Shown one piece after another: positions 1-4,866 of a stretch of 8,400 bases of DNA (positions are counted from its first letter, which is position 1; every line of letters begins with the position of its first letter). Location of the stretch: NCBI GenBank assembly GCA_023433465.1, contig JAEZCR010000267.1, positions 1 through 8,400 of the forward strand, read 5' to 3'. The stretch is from Pseudomonadota bacterium (GTDB taxonomy: Bacteria > Pseudomonadota > Gammaproteobacteria > Steroidobacterales > Steroidobacteraceae). Both the position numbers and the translations under genes were made by a program. The notes under the pieces are model-generated. The model searched no databases and had not been told where the DNA came from. It saw nothing but the letters and a program-made list of their open reading frames with translations.

Positions 1-911
1 CGCTGGTCATGAACTTCCAGGTCAACACCTCGCCGCTCGCCGGCAAGGAAGGCAAGTTCGTCACGAGCCGCCAGATCCGCGAGCGCCTGATGCGCGAGCT
101 CGAGAGCAACGTCGCGCTGCGCGTCGAAGAGACCGCGGACGCCGACGTGTTCCGCGTCTCGGGCCGCGGCGAACTGCATCTGACCATCCTCATTGAGAAC
201 ATGCGCCGCGAAGGTTATGAACTCGCGGTGGGCAAGCCACGCGTGTTGACGAAGACCATCGACGGCGTGGTGCATGAACCGTTCGAAGCGCTGACCGTCG
301 ACATCGACGAAGCGCACCAGGGCGCGGTGATGGAATCGCTCGGCCGCCGCAAGGCGGAGATGAAGGACATGGCGAACGACGGCCGCGGCCGCGTCCGCAT
401 CGAGTACCGCGTCTCCGCGCGCGGCCTCATCGGTTTCCAGAGCGAGTTCATGAACGCGACCCGCGGCACCGGCCTGCAGAGCCACATCTTCGACGGCTAT
501 GCGCCGCTCGCGGGCGACATTCCCGACCGCCACAATGGCGTGCTGATCTCGAGCGAGCCCGGCAACGCCGTGGCGTACTCGCTGTTCTCGCTGCAGGAGC
601 GCGGACGCCTGTTCATCTCGCACGGCGAGGCGGTGTACGAAGGCATGATCATCGGCATCCATTCGCGCGAGAACGATCTCGTCGTGAATCCGATCAAGAC
701 CAAGAAGCTCACCAACATCCGCGCCGCCGGCAAGGACGACGCGCTGATCCTCACGCCGCCGATCGAGCTCACGCTCGAATACGCGGTCGAGTTCATCGCC
801 GACGACGAACTGGTCGAGGTCACGCCGAAGAGCATCCGCATCCGCAAGCGCATGCTGCTCGAACACGAGCGCAAGCGGGCGAGCCGCGTCGAAGAAGCGC
901 TGCTGGCCTAA
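1..911 (+). CDS. typA: Translational GTPase TypA/BipA, C-terminal half (5' end outside window)
   Basis: Ribosome-associated GTPase of the EF-G/LepA superfamily, known to act in 50S subunit assembly and stress or low-temperature growth. Only the C-terminal half is visible: about 302 codons of a protein usually near 600 residues, with the first complete in-frame codon at base 3. The GTPase domain and domain II therefore lie upstream. Visible parts, in order, are the family segment NFQVNTSPLAGKEGKFVTSR, an EF-G domain III-like block with GRGELHLTILIENMRREGYE, a domain V-like block containing RGLIGFQSEFMNATRGTG, and the BipA-specific C-terminal domain with NPIKTKKLTNIRAAGKDDA. The ATG at base 9 is an internal methionine, not the start. 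The TAA stop at 909-911 is followed 22 bp later by a strong terminator, so this gene ends its own transcription unit. The identification is firm; nothing looks damaged in the visible part. Confidence 0.96.
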   Translation, partial: LVMNFQVNTSPLAGKEGKFVTSRQIRERLMRELESNVALRVEETADADVFRVSGRGELHLTILIENMRREGYELAVGKPRVLTKTIDGVVHEPFEALTVDIDEAHQGAVMESLGRRKAEMKDMANDGRGRVRIEYRVSARGLIGFQSEFMNATRGTGLQSHIFDGYAPLAGDIPDRHNGVLISSEPGNAVAYSLFSLQERGRLFISHGEAVYEGMIIGIHSRENDLVVNPIKTKKLTNIRAAGKDDALILTPPIELTLEYAVEFIADDELVEVTPKSIRIRKRMLLEHERKRASRVEEALLA

Positions 912-933
912 CAAGGGTCACGGCTCATCCACG

Positions 934-960
934 AAAACGGGGCTGGCTCAGCCCCGTTTT
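934..960 (+). terminator. Rho-independent terminator of typA
   Basis: An 11-bp perfect inverted repeat, AAAACGGGGCT (934-944) and AGCCCCGTTTT (950-960), surrounds a 5-base loop GGCTC; one more G-C pair is possible at the loop base. The run of T on the right side (957-960, then CCTTT) gives the usual U-tract. It lies 22 bp after the typA stop and separates typA from the next unit. The A-tract on the left makes the sequence partly symmetric, but no minus-strand gene nearby would use it. Confidence 0.93.
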
Positions 961-967
961 CCTTTAT

Positions 968-981
968 GGCGCCCGGGCGCC
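968..981. promoter_or_regulatory. 14-bp perfect GC palindrome, possible operator
   Basis: GGCGCCCGGGCGCC is self-complementary over 14 bases. It lies between the typA terminator and the -10-like box of the DUF2721 gene, covering the place where a -35 hexamer would fall if the box at 990-995 is used. A binding site for a dimeric repressor is one reading. A chance palindrome in GC-rich DNA is the other and cannot be excluded from one copy. Confidence 0.3.
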
Positions 982-989
982 GGGGAAAC

Positions 990-995
990 TACACT
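990..995 (+). promoter_or_regulatory. Candidate -10 box of a leaderless promoter for the DUF2721 gene
   Basis: TACACT fits the TANNNT form of a sigma-70 -10 element and ends 8 bases before the ATG at 1004. A start point 6-8 bases downstream would put the mRNA 5' end at or next to the A of ATG, giving a leaderless message. In agreement, the 14 bases before the ATG carry no Shine-Dalgarno purine run; they are pyrimidine-rich (CTCTTCCCCC). No good -35 is seen (967-972 reads TGGCGC). The box is also framed by a 6-bp inverted repeat, GGGGAA (982-987) and TTCCCC (997-1002). Confidence 0.45.
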
Positions 996-1003
996 CTTCC
1001 CCC

Positions 1004-1459
1004 ATGACCGGCTTCGATCTCCAGACCGAAAACGTCGCGCGTTTGATCCAGCTCGCGCTGGGCCCGGTGTTCCTGGTTTCCGGCGTGGGCATCACCCTCA
1101 GCATGCTGACGCAGCGGCTCGCACGCATCGTCGACCGCGCCCGCACGCTGGAGGATCGCCGTGAGGCGGCAACGGACAAGGACCGCCTGGCGCACATCGA
1201 CGAGGACTTGCGCTTCATCGTGCGCCGCACACGCTACATCAACAGCGCGATCGCCCTCTCCACGACGTCGGGCTTGCTGACGGCGCTGGTCGTGACCCTG
1301 CTGTTCGCGAGCGAGTTCACCCGCATTTCGGTGGGTGGCGTCATCGCGGTCATGTTCGTCGCGGCGACCGCGTGCATGTCGATCGCGTTCCTCATGTTCC
1401 TCATCGAGGTGCGCATCGCGACCAAGTCGCTGCGCATCGGCGGCAAGATCCGCCGCTGA
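1004..1459 (+). CDS. DUF2721 family membrane protein
   Basis: Small inner-membrane protein of 151 residues; the family has no established function. The first 45 residues carry the DUF2721 hallmark: a helix with IQLALGPVFLVSGVGITLSML followed by the basic TQRLARIVDRAR motif. Three membrane segments can be read at about residues 12-34, 80-103 and 109-135. A charged cytoplasmic-type loop (about 38-78, rich in R, D and E) lies between the first and second, and the tail is basic. The ATG at 1004 is chosen because the family N-terminus follows directly and a -10-like box sits immediately upstream. The TGA stop overlaps the ATG of the next gene as TGATG, which suggests translational coupling to the secreted isomerase, although no functional link is known. 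Confidence 0.88.
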   Translation: MTGFDLQTENVARLIQLALGPVFLVSGVGITLSMLTQRLARIVDRARTLEDRREAATDKDRLAHIDEDLRFIVRRTRYINSAIALSTTSGLLTALVVTLLFASEFTRISVGGVIAVMFVAATACMSIAFLMFLIEVRIATKSLRIGGKIRR

Positions 1460-2394
1460 TGAAGCGCCTCGTCCTCGCAGTCGTCGCTACACTCGCCGCC
1501 GGCCTGGCCCCCGGTGCGGACGAGGGTGCGGCCGAGGGCGCGGACAAGAGTGCGGGCAAGTTCAGGGATCCGCCGCTTCTCACTACCGCCCAGGTCATCG
1601 AAAGCGCGCAGCCTTCCGACTGGCGGCGCCCCGAGCCCGCCAACCTGCTCTATCTCGATTTCGCGGCGGGCCGTGTGATCATCGAGCTCGCACCGCGCTT
1701 CGCGCCCGAACACGTCGCGAATCTCAAGGCGCTGGTGCGCAAGAACTTCTTCGATGGATTGCCGGTCGGACGCGTGCAGGACAATTACGTAACGCAGTGG
1801 GGCGACATCGACGAGACGCGGGGCGAACTGGCGACGAAACGCAAGCTGCCCGATGAAACCGTCTTCGCGTGGAGCGAGACCATCCCCTTCGTCAAACTAC
1901 CGGACACGGACGGCTACGCCACCGAAACCGGCTGGATCGACGGGTTTCCCTCGGGAGTGGAGCGCAAACCCTCCGGCACGGCCTGGATGACGCATTGTTA
2001 TGGCGCCGTCGGGGTGGGCCGCGGCGACTGGCCCGACACCGGCGATGACACGCAGCTCTACGCGGTCACGGGCCAGGCTCCGCGACACCTCGACCGCAAC
2101 ATCGTGCTGCTGGGTCGCGTGTTGCGCGGCATGGAACTGCTGTCCGCGCTGCCGCGCGGCAGCGGACCTCTCGGGTTCTATACCGATGAAGAGAAGCCCG
2201 GCCGGCCACTCATTCTCAAGGCGCGTCTCGCCAGCGACCTGCCCGAGGCCGAGCGCACGTCGATCGAAGTGCTACGCACCGATACACCCCTGTTCGCGAA
2301 GTACATCGAAGCTCGCCGCAATCGCCGGGAGTCCTGGTTCGTACGTCCCGCCCGCCACATCGACGTCTGCAACGTCCCGATTCCAACCCGCTGA
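1459..2394 (+). CDS. Secreted cyclophilin-type peptidyl-prolyl cis-trans isomerase
   Basis: Predicted 311-residue periplasmic or exported foldase that catalyses cis-trans isomerisation of X-Pro bonds. The ATG at 1459 overlaps the previous stop (TGATG) and gives a clean signal peptide, MKRLVLAVVATLAAGLAPGA; the frame is open further upstream, but that stretch would lie inside the DUF2721 gene. A low-complexity GADE-type linker follows (about residues 19-34). The cyclophilin fold starts near residue 62 (LYLDFAAGRVIIEL). FFDGLPVGRVQDNYVTQWGD (97-116) aligns with the family FHRVI...QGGD motif, making Arg105 the probable catalytic arginine. YGAVGVGR (181-188) and HLDRNIVLLGRVLRGMELL (210-228) match the later signatures. 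At 311 residues it is longer than a minimal cyclophilin of about 165, with an insertion at about 120-175 and a C-terminal extension after about 255. The family call is firm; the natural substrate is unknown. Confidence 0.88.
   Translation: MKRLVLAVVATLAAGLAPGADEGAAEGADKSAGKFRDPPLLTTAQVIESAQPSDWRRPEPANLLYLDFAAGRVIIELAPRFAPEHVANLKALVRKNFFDGLPVGRVQDNYVTQWGDIDETRGELATKRKLPDETVFAWSETIPFVKLPDTDGYATETGWIDGFPSGVERKPSGTAWMTHCYGAVGVGRGDWPDTGDDTQLYAVTGQAPRHLDRNIVLLGRVLRGMELLSALPRGSGPLGFYTDEEKPGRPLILKARLASDLPEAERTSIEVLRTDTPLFAKYIEARRNRRESWFVRPARHIDVCNVPIPTR
1513..1560 (+). repeat. Four degenerate 12-bp tandem units encoding a GADE-type linker
   Basis: Four consecutive 12-base units start at 1513, 1525, 1537 and 1549 (GGTGCGGACGAG, GGTGCGGCCGAG, GGCGCGGACAAG, AGTGCGGGCAAG). 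They encode GADE, GAAE, GADK and SAGK. The array sits directly after the signal peptide of the isomerase and before its folded domain, where copy-number change in units of four residues would be tolerated. Confidence 0.75.
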
Positions 2395-3539
2395 TGGCGC
2401 TGATGGGGACAGATCTATTTATTGACGATAACGGGCGGCGCCCGTCTCGTCATCGTCGCAAAATAAATCTGTCCCCGATTCTTCTTCTCCTCGCGTTCTT
2501 CAGCGCGGCTCACGCGAACTCCGCGTTGCATCCGGCGTGCGCACAGGACACGAAGGATCCCGCGGTGCACGAGCACGCCTACCTTCCCATCGGCGGCATC
2601 GAACAGTGGGTCACCATCGACGGCGCCGATTGCGCGAACCCGGTTATTCTGTTCGTGCACGGCGGACCGGGAAATCCGCTTTCGCCCCTCATGGACGCGT
2701 TGTACGGCACGTGGCGAAAATCCTTCACGCTCGCCACCTGGGACCAGCGTCTCTCGGGCCGCACATACGCGCGCAACGAGCCCGTCGTCGAACTGACCGA
2801 AGAGCGACTCGATGCGACCACGCTCACGATCGATCAACTCGTCTCGGACGGCATCGAAGTCGCCGAACACCTGCGCGGCAAGCTCGGCAAGAGAAAGATC
2901 ATCCTGACCGGATCCTCGTGGGGATCCGTACTCGGCGCGCACATGGCGCATGAGCGCCCGGACCTCTTTCATGCCTATGTCGGCGTCGCGCAGCTCGTCA
3001 ACGCGCGCGACAACGTGTCGGCAAGCTACTCCGCGACGCTGGACGCCGCGCGGCGCAAGCAGGACGCGCCTGCCATCGCGACCCTGGAAAAGCTCGGCCC
3101 ACCGCCCTGGACCCATCCGCGCAACTTCGGCCAGATGCGCCGCATCATCCGCAAGTACGAGATCGAGACCACGTCGCCCGCGCCAAAACTCGAATTCTCG
3201 GCCGAATACAGATCGGATGCCGACATGGCGGCGTACGAAGCGGGCGAGGAGATCTCGTTCATCAAGTACGTCGGGCTGAAGGGCGATGGCATGGCGGCGA
3301 AAGTCGACCTGCCGGCGCTCGGCGTGAAGTACGCACTCCCCATGCTGTTCGTCCAGGGCGAAGAAGATCTGCTCACCCGTCCCGCCGTCACACACGCCTT
3401 CGTCGATTCTCTGCAAGCCCCACACAAGAAGCTGGTAATGGTTCCGGGCGCCGGCCACGACCCCAATTTCGCGCTGATCGAGGCCCATTTCCGCGTGCTG
3501 ATGGAAGCCGCGGAGGCCGGAAAGCGGCCCGAAAAATAG
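2394..3539 (+). CDS. Secreted alpha/beta hydrolase, proline iminopeptidase-like (S33)
   Basis: Predicted exported serine hydrolase of 381 residues, related to prolyl aminopeptidases of family S33. Motifs in order are the oxyanion-loop motif HGGPG (residues 89-93), WDQRLSGRTYA (116-126, the family WDQRGxGxS region), the nucleophile elbow GSSWG (173-177, Ser175), the acid in QGEED (Asp325) and the catalytic histidine in PGAGH (His355). The triad is complete, so an active enzyme is expected; the substrate may be a peptide, amide or ester. The N-terminus is odd. ATG 2394 overlaps the isomerase stop (TGATG), with a second in-frame ATG at 2403. Residues 4-28 are encoded by a palindromic repeat element, which supplies the basic n-region (RRPSRHRRK) ahead of the hydrophobic core SPILLLLAFFSAAHA; cleavage is likely after AHA (41). 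No other in-frame ATG, GTG or TTG precedes the hydrophobic core, so the start probably depends on the element. Confidence 0.87.
   Translation: MALMGTDLFIDDNGRRPSRHRRKINLSPILLLLAFFSAAHANSALHPACAQDTKDPAVHEHAYLPIGGIEQWVTIDGADCANPVILFVHGGPGNPLSPLMDALYGTWRKSFTLATWDQRLSGRTYARNEPVVELTEERLDATTLTIDQLVSDGIEVAEHLRGKLGKRKIILTGSSWGSVLGAHMAHERPDLFHAYVGVAQLVNARDNVSASYSATLDAARRKQDAPAIATLEKLGPPPWTHPRNFGQMRRIIRKYEIETTSPAPKLEFSAEYRSDADMAAYEAGEEISFIKYVGLKGDGMAAKVDLPALGVKYALPMLFVQGEEDLLTRPAVTHAFVDSLQAPHKKLVMVPGAGHDPNFALIEAHFRVLMEAAEAGKRPEK
2405..2476 (+). repeat. 72-bp palindromic repeat element inside the hydrolase N-terminus
   Basis: The outer arms are GGGGACAGATCTATTT (2405-2420) and AAATAAATCTGTCCCC (2461-2476), complementary at 15 of 16 positions with one C/A mismatch at 2415/2466. 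A second stem in the same register, GACGAT (2424-2429) with ATCGTC (2452-2457), encloses an inner hairpin, ACGGGC (2431-2436) with GCCCGT (2440-2445). The inner stem and second stem are separated on the right by the unpaired CTCGTC (2446-2451). The whole can fold as one long imperfect hairpin. It resembles REP/BIME-type mobile palindromes, and its arm recurs near 8353-8368. It has no coding capacity of its own but is read through in frame by the hydrolase gene. Confidence 0.85.
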
Positions 3540-3557
3540 AACTGCCCCCGCCTTCTC

Positions 3558-3566
3558 TGCGAGAAT
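3558..3566 (+). promoter_or_regulatory. Possible extended -10 element before yebC
   Basis: TGCGAGAAT reads as an extended -10 (TGN plus GAGAAT) ending 9 bases before the yebC ATG at 3576, a spacing like that at the DUF2721 gene and compatible with a near-leaderless message. No clear -35 is seen and GAGAAT is a poor match at its first and third positions. The same bases could instead act as a weak, rather distant ribosome binding site (GAGA, 11 bases from ATG). Confidence 0.25.
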
Positions 3567-3575
3567 CCGCGCCCT

Positions 3576-4298
3576 ATGGGACGCATCTTCGAAGTACGCA
3601 AGCACACGATGTTCGCGCGCTGGGACCGCATGGCCAAGCAGTTCGCGCGCATCGCCAAAGACATCAACATGGCCGTCAAGGCAGGCGGCGGCGACGTGAA
3701 CTCGAACCCGGCGTTGCGACGCCAGGTGCAGAATGCGCGCAACATCAACATGCCGAAGGACAAGGTCGAGGCCGCGATCAAGCGCGCGCTCGGCAACGAC
3801 GCGACGAACTACGAGCAGATCCTCTACGAGGGTTACGCGCCGCACGGTGTCGCGGTGCTCGTCGAGACCGCGACCGACAACCCGACGCGCACGGTCGCCT
3901 CGGTGCGCACCATCTTCTCGAAGGGCGGCGGCAATCTCGGCACCGCGGGCAGCGTCGCGTTCCAGTTCCGCAAGATGGGCGTGTTTCGCCTCAAGCCGGA
4001 TGGCATCGACCAGGACGACCTCGAGCTCTACCTGATCGACCACGGCCTCGAGGAATTCGGCGAGGGCGCCGGCGAGAAGGGTGAGCCGCAGCTCGTCGCG
4101 CGCTGCCTGTTCCCGGAGTTCGGCCACATGCAGGAGGCGCTCGAGAAGCGCGGCATCCACCCGATCTCCGCGGCGCACGAATACATCTGCACCACGCCGA
4201 TCGAACTACCCGAGGCGCAGGCCAACGAGGTGCTCGAGCTGATCGACAACCTCGAGCAGAACGACGACGTTCAGAACGTCTATCACTCGCTCGCCTGA
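3576..4298 (+). CDS. yebC: YebC/PmpR/TACO1 family protein
   Basis: Cytoplasmic protein of 240 residues, the usual family length. Members were long annotated as DNA-binding transcriptional regulators. More recent work on bacterial YebC and mitochondrial TACO1 assigns at least some of them a ribosome-associated role in translating difficult proline-rich stretches. The diagnostic block YEGYAPHGVAVLVETATDNP (residues 84-103) continues into TRTVASVR and the glycine-rich SKGGGNLGTAGSVAFQF. The helical N-domain has NSNPALRRQVQNARNINMPKDKVEAAIKRA (42-71). The N-terminus reads MGRIFEVRKHTMFARWDRMAK rather than the classic MAGHSKWxxIKHRKxxxD form, placing it in a variant subgroup. ATG 3576 is chosen because the protein then starts at the conserved MGR and ends normally. 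It lies 36 bp after the hydrolase stop, and the nitroreductase starts one base after its own stop. Confidence 0.93.
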   Translation: MGRIFEVRKHTMFARWDRMAKQFARIAKDINMAVKAGGGDVNSNPALRRQVQNARNINMPKDKVEAAIKRALGNDATNYEQILYEGYAPHGVAVLVETATDNPTRTVASVRTIFSKGGGNLGTAGSVAFQFRKMGVFRLKPDGIDQDDLELYLIDHGLEEFGEGAGEKGEPQLVARCLFPEFGHMQEALEKRGIHPISAAHEYICTTPIELPEAQANEVLELIDNLEQNDDVQNVYHSLA

Positions 4299-4299
4299 C

Positions 4300-4866
4300 A
4301 TGGACTCTCTCGAAGCGCTGAACACGCGCAGCTCCGCCAAGACCTACGGCGAGCAGGCGCCCTCGAAGGAAGACCTCGCGAAAGTATTGCAGGCCGCGGT
4401 GCGCGCACCGGATCACGGCCGCCTGCGCCCCTGGCGATTCATGCTGATCGAGGGCGAGCAGCGCCGGAAGTTTGGCGAGATGCTCGCCGCGTCGGCATTG
4501 CGCCGCGTCCCGGGCCTTTCGGCCGGCGACCAGCAACGCGAGCGCGACAAGGCGCTGCGCGCGCCGCTCATCATCGTCGTGGTGTGCCGCGCGGTGCCGG
4601 GCACGAAAGTCCCCGTGATCGAGCAGATCCTCGCGGCCGGCGCTGCGTCGCAGAACATCCTGCTGGCATTGCATTCGCTGGGTTATGCGGCGGCGTGGAA
4701 GACCGGCGAAGCCTGTTACGACCCCGAGATGAAGAAGTCGCTCGGACTCAATGCCGACGATCACCTCGTCGCGCTGATCTATACGGGCGGCGGCGCCGGC
4801 GCGACATACGCGCCCGGCAAGCCGGCGAGCGTGCAGGACGCGATGCTGGAGTTTCCGGCTAGCTAG
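4300..4866 (+). CDS. Nitroreductase family protein, YdjA-like
   Basis: Predicted FMN-dependent NAD(P)H oxidoreductase of 188 residues, the size of the short YdjA-type nitroreductases. The N-terminal LEALNTRSSAKTYGEQAPSKEDL (4-26) matches the family LxxRRSxxxxxxxxP segment that binds FMN phosphate, although the usual RR is here TR. VRAPDHGRLRPWRFMLIEG (34-52) is the strongest YdjA-like block. APLIIVVVC (88-96), the helix QILAAGAASQNILLALHSLGY (109-129) and HLVALIYTGG (155-164) complete the fold. Natural substrates of this subgroup are poorly known. The ATG at 4300 follows the yebC TGA by a single base, so co-transcription and probably coupled translation are expected. The C-terminus runs into the convergent liuD gene, with the stop codons of the two overlapping. 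Function within the fold is inferred. Confidence 0.9.
   Translation: MDSLEALNTRSSAKTYGEQAPSKEDLAKVLQAAVRAPDHGRLRPWRFMLIEGEQRRKFGEMLAASALRRVPGLSAGDQQRERDKALRAPLIIVVVCRAVPGTKVPVIEQILAAGAASQNILLALHSLGYAAAWKTGEACYDPEMKKSLGLNADDHLVALIYTGGGAGATYAPGKPASVQDAMLEFPAS
4863..4866. other. CTAG shared by two convergent stop codons
   Basis: The palindrome CTAG contains the plus-strand TAG ending the nitroreductase (4864-4866) and, read on the other strand, the TAG ending liuD (4865-4863). There is no intergenic DNA and no hairpin with a T-run nearby, so each transcript must run into the coding region of the other gene or be stopped by Rho or another factor. Confidence 0.9.

Noticed and set aside
2454..2474. 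HRRKINL in the hydrolase N-terminus as a twin-arginine (Tat) signal
   Set aside because: The pair of arginines and the following isoleucine fit loosely, but the consensus S/T-R-R-x-F-L-K is not met, and the residues come from the repeat element; a Sec-type signal explains the hydrophobic core.
2405..2476. CRISPR repeat or insertion-sequence end
   Set aside because: There are no regularly spaced repeats with unique spacers and no transposase or target-site duplication in the window; the structure is a single folded palindrome.
2415..4178. A 587-codon open frame on the minus strand opposite the hydrolase and yebC
   Set aside because: It lies entirely antisense to two clearly recognisable genes, has arginine- and histidine-rich low-complexity content with no motif, and is the expected shadow in GC-rich DNA.
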